A DNA stretch of 14,594 nucleotides from JAMXLO01 sp035569235 (GCA_035569235.1 DATMND010000126.1:1-14594), one strand, 5' to 3'. Shown: positions 1-9,301, numbered from the stretch's first letter. The notes: generated by a model not told the origin, from the sequence alone. Made by a program: numbers and translations.

Positions 1-1
1 G

Positions 2-1600
2 GCACAACTCATCGCCGATTTGAAAAACGCCAATCCGCAGGCGCGCATTTCGGTGAAGCTGGTGTCGGAAGTCGGCGTCGGCACGGTCGCTGCCGGCGTT
101 GCCAAGGCGCGGTCGGATCACGTCACCATCTCGGGCTTCGAGGGTGGCACAGGTGCGTCGCCGCTTACGTCGCTGACACACGCCGGCTCGCCCTGGGAGA
201 TCGGCCTGGCGGAGACACAGCAGACGCTGGTGCTGAATGGGCTGCGCGGACGCATCGCGGTGCAGGTTGACGGCGGCCTGCGCACCGGACGCGACGTGGT
301 GATCGGCGCACTGCTCGGCGCCGATGAGTTCGGCTTCTCGACCGCGCCGCTGATAGCCGCCGGCTGCATCATGATGCGCAAGTGTCATCTGAACACCTGC
401 CCGGTTGGTATCGCCACGCAGGACCCCGTGCTGCGCAAGCGCTTCACCGGCGAGCCGGAGCACGTGATCAACTACTTCTTCTTCATCGCCGAGGAAGTGC
501 GCGAGCTGATGGCGAAGCTCGGCTTCCGCACGTTCAACGAAATGGTCGGCAACGTCGCGAAACTCGACATGCGGCGTGCGGTCGACCACTGGAAGGCGAA
601 GGGCGTCGATCTCAGCCGCATCCTGTATCACGCGCCGCCGCGACCAGGCGTCGCGATATACAATTGCGAGAAGCAGAACCACCACCTCGACCGGGCGATG
701 GACAACGAACTGATCGAGGCGGCGCAGCCGGCGATCGAACGAGGCGAGCCTGTGCGCATCTCCCGCGACATCCGCAATGTCCACCGCACGGTCGGTGCGA
801 TGCTGTCAGGCGAGGTGGCGAAACGCCACGGGCATGCAGGCATTCCGGAAGACACGATCTGGATCAGCCTGCGCGGCACGGCCGGCGGCAGCTTCGGCGC
901 TTTCCTGGCACGCGGCGTAACGCTCGAGCTGACCGGCGATGCCAACGACTATGTCGGCAAGGGTCTGTCGGGCGGCCGGGTGGTCGTGCGCCAGCCACCA
1001 GAGGCAACGCGCGAACCGACCGAGAACATCATCATCGGCAACACCGTGCTGTACGGCGCGATCGCCGGCGAGGCGTATTTCCAGGGTGTCGCGGGCGAAC
1101 GCTTCGCCGTGCGCAACTCGGGTGCATCGGCGGTCGTGGAAGGCTGCGGCGACCATGGCTGCGAGTACATGACGGGCGGCGTCGTCGTCGTGCTGGGCGA
1201 CACCGGTCGCAACTTCGCTGCCGGCATGTCGGGCGGCGTCGCCTATGTCTATGACCCGAAACGCGTGTTCGAGAGCCTGTGCAATTTCGCCGGTGTCGAG
1301 TTGGAGCCGATCCAGCCGGCCGACCCCGACGCCACAGATGATCCGGAACGTCCGCGACAGCGCGCGGTCTCGGTCGAGGACAGCGGCATGGGCGATCTGC
1401 TGCGCTTCGATGCCGAACGGCTGCGCGTGCTGGTCGAGAAGCACCTGCTGTTCACCGGCAGCGAGCGGGCGCGCGAACTGCTTGACGATTGGGACAATGC
1501 CTTGTCGTGCTTCGTGAAGGTGATGCCGCTGGATTATCGGCGCGCACTGCTCGAACTGCGCGCTGAGCGGCAGGCGGCGAAAGCCGCTGCTGCCGACTAG
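2..1600 (+). CDS. gltB: Glutamate synthase (NADPH) large subunit, C-terminal part (5' end outside window)
   Basis: This is the C-terminal part of the glutamate synthase alpha subunit, which makes two glutamates from glutamine and 2-oxoglutarate in the cytoplasm together with GltD. The frame is open from base 2, so the TTG at 20 is internal and the gene begins upstream of the window. The first ~170 residues are the end of the FMN-binding synthase domain. They contain the three 3Fe-4S cysteines in a C-x5-C-x4-C pattern (codons at 365, 383 and 398), inside CIMMRKCHLNTCPVGIATQD. The rest is the GXGXG beta-helix domain, recognisable from GTAGGSFGAFLARGV, GKGLSGGRVVV and GGVVVVLGDTGRNFAAGMSGG. The N-terminal glutaminase domain with its catalytic Cys would lie off the left edge. 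The tail to the TAG stop looks intact and gltD follows after 8 nt. Identification is very secure. Confidence 0.97.
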   Translation, partial: AQLIADLKNANPQARISVKLVSEVGVGTVAAGVAKARSDHVTISGFEGGTGASPLTSLTHAGSPWEIGLAETQQTLVLNGLRGRIAVQVDGGLRTGRDVVIGALLGADEFGFSTAPLIAAGCIMMRKCHLNTCPVGIATQDPVLRKRFTGEPEHVINYFFFIAEEVRELMAKLGFRTFNEMVGNVAKLDMRRAVDHWKAKGVDLSRILYHAPPRPGVAIYNCEKQNHHLDRAMDNELIEAAQPAIERGEPVRISRDIRNVHRTVGAMLSGEVAKRHGHAGIPEDTIWISLRGTAGGSFGAFLARGVTLELTGDANDYVGKGLSGGRVVVRQPPEATREPTENIIIGNTVLYGAIAGEAYFQGVAGERFAVRNSGASAVVEGCGDHGCEYMTGGVVVVLGDTGRNFAAGMSGGVAYVYDPKRVFESLCNFAGVELEPIQPADPDATDDPERPRQRAVSVEDSGMGDLLRFDAERLRVLVEKHLLFTGSERARELLDDWDNALSCFVKVMPLDYRRALLELRAERQAAKAAAAD

Positions 1601-1602
1601 GG
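1599..1602 (+). promoter_or_regulatory. gltD ribosome binding site overlapping the gltB stop codon
   Basis: AGGG shares its first two bases with the gltB TAG stop and sits 6 nt before the gltD ATG. A ribosome finishing gltB would be placed at the gltD start, in keeping with equal production of the two subunits. The match to the Shine-Dalgarno consensus is short, so confidence is moderate. Confidence 0.5.
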
Positions 1603-1608
1603 TACTTC

Positions 1609-3063
<1,455 letters not shown>

Positions 3064-3117
3064 CTCTCGGTCGGCATCGCGGGTCTGCTGTCAGCACCGC
3101 ACCGTCGCAGCACCGTC

Positions 3118-3193
3118 GTCATCCCCGCGAAAGCGGGAACCAGGCACGACGCATTGTGCTGCACGCCTGGGTCCCCGCTTTCGCGGGGATGAC
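3118..3193. repeat. REP/BIME-like inverted pair of GC hairpins downstream of gltD
   Basis: The left arm (3118-3144) and right arm (3166-3193) are near-perfect inverted complements of 27 and 28 nt, separated by 21 nt. Each arm is also a small hairpin on its own: CCCGC-GAAA-GCGGG on the left and CCCCGC-TTTC-GCGGGG on the right. The nested layout resembles repetitive extragenic palindromic elements, and the GTCATCCCCGCGAAAGCGGG type of sequence is dispersed in many proteobacterial genomes (from memory, not searched). It lies between the convergent ends of gltD and the molybdoenzyme gene. No U-tract follows on either strand, so it is not a classical intrinsic terminator, although it could stabilise 3' ends or limit read-through. 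Confidence 0.85.
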
Positions 3194-3229
3194 AAAAACA
3201 ACGAGGGGGTGACAACAAAAACGAGGCGG
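3190..3229. repeat. Imperfect 20-bp tandem duplication
   Basis: Two adjacent units, 3190-3209 and 3210-3229, both begin TGACAA and share ACGAGG near the end. They match at 17 of 20 positions by eye. The first unit starts inside the right arm of the REP-like element. The A-rich runs stand out from the GC-rich surroundings. No function can be assigned; this may be slippage or remnant repeat debris at the edge of the palindrome. Confidence 0.6.
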
Positions 3230-3254
3230 CGATGACGACTCAAGCGGCGAGCAA

Positions 3255-5294
3255 TCATGCGCTTCCTACTTCGACCCGCGTGTCATTGAAGCAGGCGCCT
3301 TCCGCAAGATCGGCGCGCATGTCGGCGGAAACCAGCGCTGATATAGTCTGCCCCGTGCGGCTGGTCGAAAGCCAGGTTCCCTTCTCACTGGCCACCACGC
3401 CAGGTGGCACGTCATCAGTTACTTCGAGCGGCAGTATCACTTCTCCAAGCTCATTCCACACGCGCACTTCAACGCCGCGCCCAAGGCCGCGCTGGTCAGC
3501 GTCACGCGGATTCATCATCAGCTTAGGCGCCTTGCGCGAGCCCGCGAGGTCACCCAACGTCGATGAAATCCGCTTGCCGGAAGCAGGCGAAATCAGCATC
3601 AGGGGATAAGTGGCCGGACGTTCGCGCCAAGTTGGCGTCAGCGCCGCCGCACCCCATCGCTTCGCCAGCGCCTCCGACTTCAGCTCGATCCTGCCCGACG
3701 GGGTGGCGGGAAAGACGTTCTCGAACAACACCAGCGGCTTGCCGTCCGGCCCCTTCATCTGCAACGCGCCTTCGGTCGGGATCCCGCTCGGCCGCACACC
3801 GCCAAGCCGAGGGTGCGCCGGATCGACCGCATCATCCATCAGGTCCTCGTCCGACGACTTGAAGCACACTTCATCGAACCCGAAGCGCGCCGCAAGACGT
3901 CGGAAGATCTCCGTGTTCGGCAACGACTCGCCAAGCGGCGCTATCACCGGCTCGGCACGCTGCAGCCAGTGATGCCCATACGACGGATACAGATCGGCAT
4001 ATTCAAAATGCGTCGCCGCCGGCAGCACCACATCGCAATGGGTCATGCTCTCGGTCATCGTCACGTCGATCCCGACCGCGAAGACATCGTCACGCGCCAG
4101 TCCGCGACGCATCCGGTTCTGATCGGGATGCACGACGATCGGATTATGGTTGTAGATGAACACCGCGCGCAGCGGCGGATCGATGTCGTCGGCCGCCAGA
4201 TGACGACCGACATCGAGCAGGTTCAGCGTGCGCGTGCCCTCGGGCGCAAGGTCCGGACGTTGCAGCCTGGCCGGCGTCTTCGGAAAAGCGTTGCTGGCGC
4301 CGAGGATGATGCCGCTGCCCTTGCCCAGCTTGCCGAGCAGCGCCGGCAACGCAATCAACGCGCGAATGCCGCTGCCCCCGTTGCGCCCGCGCTCGAGTCC
4401 GTTGCCCGGTGCCAGCACCAGAGGATCGGCCTCCGCCAACCATTGCGCGAATTTGACGATCTGGCTCTCCTGCAAGCCACACGCCGCCGCTGCCCGCCGC
4501 GCCGGCCATTCGCGCGCCTGCGCCATGAACTCCTCGGTCCCCAGCACATGCTCGGCGATGAACGCCGCATCCAGCGCGCCCGAACGTTCGAGTTCCGCCG
4601 CCACCGACCAGGCAAGCAGCACGTCGGTGCCGGGCAACAAGGCCAGATGCAGGTCCGCTTGCTCGGCAATTTTGGTGCGCAGGGGATCGACCACGACAAG
4701 CCTGCCGCCCTTGCGTTTGGCATGGCGGGCGCAGCGGACGAAATGCACGTTGGTAACCGTCGCGTTGTTGCCCCATGCGACGTTTAGCTTGGCGTGTTCG
4801 GCAAACTCGGGCGGGCATCCGGGGACGGCGCCGTAGGTCCCCGCCCACGCCTCGCTGCGCACACCGCCGCACAAGGACCGCCGATAAAGTTGGCTGGCGC
4901 CGAGCTTGTGGAAGAACCGCGAGGACATGCTGTCGCCGGCGAGGAAGCCGTGCGGGCCGGCGTAATTCAGCGGCGTCACCGCCTCGCGACCCCAGCGTTC
5001 GATCACCGCGCTGACACGCGCGTGGATCTCGTCCAGCGCCGCGTCCCAAGAGATGGGCTCGAACTGTCCGGAGCCCTTCGGTCCGGTACGACGCAACGGA
5101 TGCAGCAGCCGCTGCGGCCCGTGCACGAAGGCGCCCATGTCCTGCGCAACCTTGTTGCAGATGACACCAGCGGTGATCGGCGCCGCGTCGGAACCGCGCA
5201 CCTTGGTGATCCGACCCGCATCGACGGTGACGCTGAGACTGCACGTGTCGGGACAATCGAATGTACAGACGCTGGCGCGCTCGATGACAGCCAC
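3255..5294 (-). CDS. Molybdopterin (Mo-bisPGD) oxidoreductase, 4Fe-4S containing, substrate unknown
   Basis: A 679-aa protein of the DMSO reductase/formate dehydrogenase superfamily. The N-terminal 4Fe-4S domain has C10, C14, C18 and C46 (CTFDCPDTC, then ICNK), the C-x3-C-x3-C-x27-C variant common in COG0243-type proteins. C142 in RRSLCGGVRSEAW is the likely Mo-ligand position by alignment logic. Cofactor-binding segments VAWGNNATVTNVHF, VVVDPLRTK and LLPGTDVLLAWS follow, and the molydop-binding C-terminal domain covers about 555-675. There is no Tat signal or membrane segment, so a cytoplasmic location is expected. The GTG start is chosen because AAGGAG lies 7 nt before it and the cluster begins at residue 10. 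It is the last gene after the ABC genes, with an 83-nt gap. No electron-transfer partner subunit is nearby, so substrate and redox partner are unknown. Formate dehydrogenase-like or other oxidase/reductase activities are possible. Confidence 0.9.
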   Translation of the reverse strand: MAVIERASVCTFDCPDTCSLSVTVDAGRITKVRGSDAAPITAGVICNKVAQDMGAFVHGPQRLLHPLRRTGPKGSGQFEPISWDAALDEIHARVSAVIERWGREAVTPLNYAGPHGFLAGDSMSSRFFHKLGASQLYRRSLCGGVRSEAWAGTYGAVPGCPPEFAEHAKLNVAWGNNATVTNVHFVRCARHAKRKGGRLVVVDPLRTKIAEQADLHLALLPGTDVLLAWSVAAELERSGALDAAFIAEHVLGTEEFMAQAREWPARRAAAACGLQESQIVKFAQWLAEADPLVLAPGNGLERGRNGGSGIRALIALPALLGKLGKGSGIILGASNAFPKTPARLQRPDLAPEGTRTLNLLDVGRHLAADDIDPPLRAVFIYNHNPIVVHPDQNRMRRGLARDDVFAVGIDVTMTESMTHCDVVLPAATHFEYADLYPSYGHHWLQRAEPVIAPLGESLPNTEIFRRLAARFGFDEVCFKSSDEDLMDDAVDPAHPRLGGVRPSGIPTEGALQMKGPDGKPLVLFENVFPATPSGRIELKSEALAKRWGAAALTPTWRERPATYPLMLISPASGKRISSTLGDLAGSRKAPKLMMNPRDADQRGLGRGVEVRVWNELGEVILPLEVTDDVPPGVVASEKGTWLSTSRTGQTISALVSADMRADLAEGACFNDTRVEVGSA

Positions 5295-5377
5295 TTGATT
5301 ACTCCTTGCGGTGCGAGCCTTGCGGGTATGTTACACCATCGCCGCCGCTGCCGCAGTTCCGATTGTGCCGACCGACG
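5295..5377 (-). other. Gap between the ABC ATPase and molybdoenzyme genes
   Basis: These 83 nt separate the ATPase stop (TAG at 5378-5380) from the molybdoenzyme GTG. Apart from the ribosome binding site I see no convincing terminator (no stem followed by a U-run) and no good -35/-10 pair. Read-through from the ABC operon is the simplest reading, but an independent weak promoter cannot be excluded. CCGCAAGG-like sequence occurs twice on the minus strand (CCGCAAGG and CCGCAAGGAG). Confidence 0.5.
5302..5307 (-). promoter_or_regulatory. Ribosome binding site of the molybdoenzyme gene
   Basis: The minus strand reads AAGGAG, then 7 nt, then GTG at 5294. It is the clearest Shine-Dalgarno on the minus-strand operon and decides the GTG start. 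Its strength suggests the gene is translated independently, unlike the permease and ATPase genes upstream, which overlap one another. Confidence 0.75.
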
Positions 5378-7426
5378 CTAGACCGCTCTTCCCGCCTCAA
5401 TGACGACAGACCCCGGAAAATGGCAGGACACGAAATGTCCCGGCGCCGCCTCGGTCAGCCGCGGCGTCTCATCGGCGCAGCGCGCGGCGGCAGCGGGGCA
5501 GCGCGTGCGGAAATGACAGCCGGAGGGGGGGTTGACCGCGCTTGGCACTTCGCCCTGCAGCGCAATGCGCGGGCGGCTGCACTCTCGATGCGCGTCGGGC
5601 ACCGGGACGGCCGAGATCAGCGAGTTGGTGTAAGGGTGCAGCGGGTGTGCGAACAACTCGCGTGCCGATGCGGTTTCCACCACGCGCCCCAGATAAAGCA
5701 CCACGATGCGGTCTGAAATGTGCCTCACCACCGCAAGATCGTGCGCGATGAACAGGTAAGTCAGTCCCAGCCGTTCCTGCAGCCCGATCATAAGGTTGAT
5801 GATCTGCGCCTGGATGTTGACGTCGAGCGCGGATATCGGTTCGTCGCCGATGATGAATCCGGGCTCCACGGCCAGCGCACGGGCGATCGAGATGCGCTGC
5901 CGCTGGCCGCTGGAAAATTCGTGCGGAAACCGCGCTGCCGCCGCCGGTGGCAGGCCGACCAGATCGAGCAGCTCCTGCACCCGCACGCGCGCCGAACCGC
6001 CTTGGGGAACCAGTCCATGCAGACGCAGCGGGCCGCCGAGAATTTCACCCACCGTCATGCGCGGATTGAGCGAGCCGTACGGGTCCTGGAAGATCATCTG
6101 CATGCGCCGGCGCAACGGCCGCAATTCGGCTTGGCTGAGGTGCGTGATGTCCTGGCCGTCAAATGTGATGCGTCCCGCAGTGGGCTCGGTCAGGCGCATG
6201 ACGACGCGGGCGAGCGTGGACTTGCCACAACCAGACTCGCCGACCAAGCCTACGGTTTCGCCAGGGAGCACGTCAAAGTCGACGCCATCAACGGCGCGCA
6301 ATATACGCCGAGGCTCTAGGAAGGCGTCGCGGGGCAACTCGAAATGCTTGGCGAGATCGCGCACTTCCAGCAACGGCTTTATCGCGGTCCTGGCCCTGGT
6401 TTCGGTGATTGCGCGCGCGTGGTCCGGCGGGTGAAGTCGTTGGCCGCCTTGCGTCACCCAACAACGCGCCGCGCGGTCATCGCCGACCGGCAGAAGTGCC
6501 GGATGCTTGGTGCACTGCGCGACGGCGAACGGGCAGCGCGCACGAAATCGGCAGCCCGACGGCCAATTGTGCGCGTCGGGCGGTTGGCCCTCGATCGTGG
6601 TGAGCCGCCGGTCGTCCTCGGTTGCCTGGTCAAGCCGAGGCGCCGCATGCAGCAGCGCCCATGTGTACGGATGACGCGGATCGCTCAGCAGTTCGTCGGG
6701 TGCGCCCTCTTCGACAACCTCGCCGGCATACATCACCAGCACGCGCGAACAGACATTGGCGATCACGCCCAGGTCGTGGCTGATCAGGATCACCGCGGTG
6801 CCAAGGTCGGCATTCAATTCGCGCAGCAGATCGAGAATCTGCGCCTGGATCGTCACGTCGAGCGCTGTGGTCGGTTCATCGGCTATCAACAGTGTCGGTT
6901 CGTTGGCAAACCCCATCGCCAGCATCACGCGCTGCCGCATGCCGCCGGAGAACTGATGCGGGAAGGAATTCACCGCGCGCTCCGGTGTTGCCATTCCCAT
7001 CCGGCGCAGCAATCCAACCGCGCGCTCACGTGCGGCGCGCGGTTTGAATCGCCGATGCGCGGTCATCGTCTCGATAAGTTGGCGAGAAATCCGCAGCACC
7101 GGATTGAGCGACGTCATCGGATCTTGAAACACCATGGCGATCTCTGCGCCACGGATTTCGCGTAGTGCCTCGTCGCTCAGATGCACCATGTCGCGGCCGC
7201 GGAAACTGATCGAGCCATCCACGATGCGCGCGGGCTCATCGAGCAGGCGGATGATGGATTTTGCCGTGACGCTCTTGCCGGATCCGGATTCGCCCACGAT
7301 GCCCAACGTTTCGCCCGGGCGCAGCACGAAGCTGACGCCGTCCACCGCGCGTACCACGCCCGCATCGGTGAAGAACCACGTGTGCAGGTTCTCGACCTGG
7401 AGGATCGGCTCAGCGACGTCGTGCAT
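5378..7426 (-). CDS. Dipeptide/oligopeptide-type ABC transporter ATPase with two fused nucleotide-binding domains
   Basis: A 682-aa tandem fusion of DppD-like and DppF-like ATPases that powers an importer at the inner membrane. Domain 1 has Walker A GESGSGKS (45-52), signature FSGGM (159-163), Walker B LLIADEP (179-185) and switch His217. Domain 2 has Walker A GESGCGKS (396-403), a signature variant FSSGQ (504-508), Walker B FIIGDEP (524-530) and His562. Each half ends in an oligopeptide/dipeptide C-terminal (oligo_HPY-type) region with four cysteines: C292, C298, C305, C322 and C637, C643, C650, C668. A linker of about 25 residues joins the halves. The same architecture is known in YejF and GsiA, so fusion alone does not reveal the substrate. 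The ATG at 7426 lies inside the end of the upstream permease gene (17-nt overlap), implying translational coupling. No Shine-Dalgarno is obvious. Confidence 0.95.
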   Translation of the reverse strand: MHDVAEPILQVENLHTWFFTDAGVVRAVDGVSFVLRPGETLGIVGESGSGKSVTAKSIIRLLDEPARIVDGSISFRGRDMVHLSDEALREIRGAEIAMVFQDPMTSLNPVLRISRQLIETMTAHRRFKPRAARERAVGLLRRMGMATPERAVNSFPHQFSGGMRQRVMLAMGFANEPTLLIADEPTTALDVTIQAQILDLLRELNADLGTAVILISHDLGVIANVCSRVLVMYAGEVVEEGAPDELLSDPRHPYTWALLHAAPRLDQATEDDRRLTTIEGQPPDAHNWPSGCRFRARCPFAVAQCTKHPALLPVGDDRAARCWVTQGGQRLHPPDHARAITETRARTAIKPLLEVRDLAKHFELPRDAFLEPRRILRAVDGVDFDVLPGETVGLVGESGCGKSTLARVVMRLTEPTAGRITFDGQDITHLSQAELRPLRRRMQMIFQDPYGSLNPRMTVGEILGGPLRLHGLVPQGGSARVRVQELLDLVGLPPAAAARFPHEFSSGQRQRISIARALAVEPGFIIGDEPISALDVNIQAQIINLMIGLQERLGLTYLFIAHDLAVVRHISDRIVVLYLGRVVETASARELFAHPLHPYTNSLISAVPVPDAHRECSRPRIALQGEVPSAVNPPSGCHFRTRCPAAAARCADETPRLTEAAPGHFVSCHFPGSVVIEAGRAV

Positions 7427-8291
7427 GCGGATCGAGCCAGTCGCGGATGCCGTCGCCGACGAAGTTGAAGCCGACCACCACCGTTAGGATTGCTAGCCCC
7501 GGAAACGTCGCCACCCACCACTGGTTCACAAGTTCGCGGCCCTCGGAAACCATAGAGCCCCACTCGGGAGTTGGCGGCACGACGCCCAAGCCGAGAAAGG
7601 AAAGGCCGGCGAACACCAGGATTGCATTGCCGAGGTCAAGTGTGATCAGCACGATCAGCGGACCGATGGCGTTCGGCACGATCTGGCGCAGCAGGATGTG
7701 CGTCGGACCGAAGCCGATCGCCTGCGCCGCGGCGACGTACTCGGCGGAGCGCTGGCCGATCACCAGGCTGCGCGCCAATCGTGCGAATTTCGGCCACCAG
7801 ACGACCAGCATGGCGATCACCGTGTTGCGCGTGCCGATGCCAAGTGCGGCTGCGATCGCCATCGCCAGGATGATCGGCGGGAAGCAGAATACCAGGTCGG
7901 TGACGCGCATGAGCGCCTCTTCCGCCCAGCCACGCACATACCCGGCGGCCGCGCCGAGCAACGAGCCGAACACGCCGCCCAGCAGCACCACGACGAAGCC
8001 GACAGCAAGCGAGGTGCGCGCGCCGAAGATCACACGCGTGAACACGTCGCGCCCCAGCACGTCGGTGCCAAGCCAATGCAACGCCGATGGAGGTTGCAAT
8101 CGCCCAGCGACGTTCACCACGTCGGGCGGATACGGCGCGATCCATGGCGCGAGCAATGCCGCAAGCGCCCACAGCGCGATCACCGAGCCGCCCAGCGCGG
8201 CGAGGCCATAGCGACGCAGCCAGCGTCGCCGTCGTCCCGCGCTGCCGGTGTCCGTGCTTGCGGCAAGCAGCGCGGCCTCGGCGCCGCTCAT
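7410..8291 (-). CDS. ABC transporter permease, DppC/OppC family
   Basis: Second membrane subunit of the importer, 293 aa from the ATG at 8291. After a short charged N-terminus (GRRRRWLRR) comes the first membrane segment (LAALGGSVIALWALAALLAPWIAP). A periplasmic stretch with HWLGTDVLGRDVFTRVIFGARTSL, the DppC/OppC family hallmark, follows. About five more hydrophobic segments come next, and the EAA-type loop is EYVAAAQAIGFGPTHILLRQIVPNAIGPLI. The C-terminus WGSMVSEGRELVNQWW...NFVGDGIRDWLDPHARRR is typical. This start is preferred because it overlaps the upstream permease stop as ATGA and gives the usual family length. The frame stays open as far as 8816, but that extension lies within the other permease gene. 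It also overlaps the downstream ATPase gene by 17 nt. Confidence 0.95.
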   Translation of the reverse strand: MSGAEAALLAASTDTGSAGRRRRWLRRYGLAALGGSVIALWALAALLAPWIAPYPPDVVNVAGRLQPPSALHWLGTDVLGRDVFTRVIFGARTSLAVGFVVVLLGGVFGSLLGAAAGYVRGWAEEALMRVTDLVFCFPPIILAMAIAAALGIGTRNTVIAMLVVWWPKFARLARSLVIGQRSAEYVAAAQAIGFGPTHILLRQIVPNAIGPLIVLITLDLGNAILVFAGLSFLGLGVVPPTPEWGSMVSEGRELVNQWWVATFPGLAILTVVVGFNFVGDGIRDWLDPHARRR

Positions 8292-9301
8292 CGCCGTGAC
8301 ACGCGCGGATCGAGCGCCGCGTAGGACAGGTCCACCAGCAGGTTGATCAGCACGTAGATCGCGGCGACCACCAGAGTGATGCCCATGATGGCGGGGAAGT
8401 CGAGCCGCACGGCACTCTGGAACGTGTAACGACCCAGACCCGGCCAGGAGAAAATCGATTCGGTCAGCACCGTGCCGGTGAGCAGTTGCGCGTAGGCAAG
8501 ACCGCCCAACGTCACCACCGGCAGCAGCGCGTTCGGCAGCGCGTGGCCGAGCATGATCGCGCGGCGCTTCAGGCCCTTGGCCCGGGCGACGCGGATGTAG
8601 TCCTGCGACAGCGACTCCAGCATCGCCGCGCGCGTGGTGCGGGTGATCAGCCCAAGCGTGCTGGCCGCCAGAACGATCGATGGCAACACAAGGTGCGACG
8701 CGGCATCCCAGAACGTGTCCCAATCGCCTGCCAGCGGCGCGTCGATCAGCATGATGCCAGTGACGGTGGGCGGCGGGAACGTGCTGGCGCTGATCTGTCC
8801 GGGCCCCGGCGCCCATTCCAACGCACCGTAGAACACCGCGAGCATCACGAAGGCGAGCCAGAACGTCGGTGCCGAGACACCGACCAGCGAGATGGTGCGC
8901 GCCAAATGGTCAATCCAACTGTCGCGCTTCATCGCCGCCAGCACCCCCAGCGGCAAGCCGACCAGCAGCGCGAGCAGGAACGCGATCGTGGACAGTTCCA
9001 CGGTGGCCGGCGCGTATTGCGCGATATCCTCCAGGACCGGCCGCTGCGAGCCGATCGAAATTCCGAGGTCGCCGTGAACGACACCGGTGAGAAAAATCCA
9101 GTACCGATCCCACAACGGCAAATCGAGCCCCCATTTGTGACGGAAGGCCGCGACCATTTCGGGGTTGTTCGCGGCGATGTCGCCAAGCTGGGTCAGCACA
9201 GGATCGCCGGGCACCATGTTGGCGATCAGGAATATCGCAAGCGTGGCCAGCAGCACCATCAGTGCGGCCACGATGAGACGGGAGGCAAGGTAGCGCAGCA
9301 T
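8288..9301 (-). CDS. ABC transporter permease, DppB/OppB family
   Basis: First membrane subunit of the importer, 337 aa from the ATG at 9301. The N-terminus MLRYLASRLIVAALMVLLATLAIFLIANMVPGDP is the classic DppB/OppB first membrane segment. GLDLPLWDRYWIFLTGVVHGDLGISIGSQRPV is the usual periplasmic segment. The EAA-type cytoplasmic loop that contacts the ATPase is DYIRVARAKGLKRRAIMLGHALPNALLPV. A further in-frame ATG at 9349 would add 16 residues unlike the family and would sit over the -35 of the divergent promoter, so 9301 is preferred, although no clear Shine-Dalgarno precedes it. Its stop overlaps the next permease start as ATGA. It is the first gene of the minus-strand operon. Confidence 0.94.
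   Translation of the reverse strand: MLRYLASRLIVAALMVLLATLAIFLIANMVPGDPVLTQLGDIAANNPEMVAAFRHKWGLDLPLWDRYWIFLTGVVHGDLGISIGSQRPVLEDIAQYAPATVELSTIAFLLALLVGLPLGVLAAMKRDSWIDHLARTISLVGVSAPTFWLAFVMLAVFYGALEWAPGPGQISASTFPPPTVTGIMLIDAPLAGDWDTFWDAASHLVLPSIVLAASTLGLITRTTRAAMLESLSQDYIRVARAKGLKRRAIMLGHALPNALLPVVTLGGLAYAQLLTGTVLTESIFSWPGLGRYTFQSAVRLDFPAIMGITLVVAAIYVLINLLVDLSYAALDPRVSRR

Larger units (their letters stand above)
3064..3254. other. Intergenic region between convergent gltD and molybdoenzyme genes
   Basis: These 191 nt hold the REP-like palindrome and the 20-bp duplication described separately. Open frames crossing this stretch lack any recognisable domain and have no ribosome binding site. 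It is where two convergent transcripts end. Confidence 0.7.

Noticed and set aside
20..1600. Treating the TTG at 20 as the true start of the glutamate synthase gene
   Set aside because: The frame continues to the window edge, encoding AQLIAD just before it, a conserved part of the FMN domain. The gene is simply cut by the window.
3118..3193. Reading the palindrome as a CRISPR repeat or an intrinsic terminator
   Set aside because: There is only one inverted pair and no regularly spaced direct repeats, so it is not CRISPR. No U-tract follows the stem on either strand, so it is not a standard terminator.
3813..4787. A 324-codon plus-strand open frame antisense to the molybdoenzyme
   Set aside because: The arginine/histidine-rich composition is the shadow of the minus-strand coding frame.
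8292..8816. Extending the second permease upstream to 8816 (468 aa)
   Set aside because: The extension lies wholly in the other permease gene, out of its frame, and has no permease features. ATG 8291 with the ATGA overlap gives the normal length.
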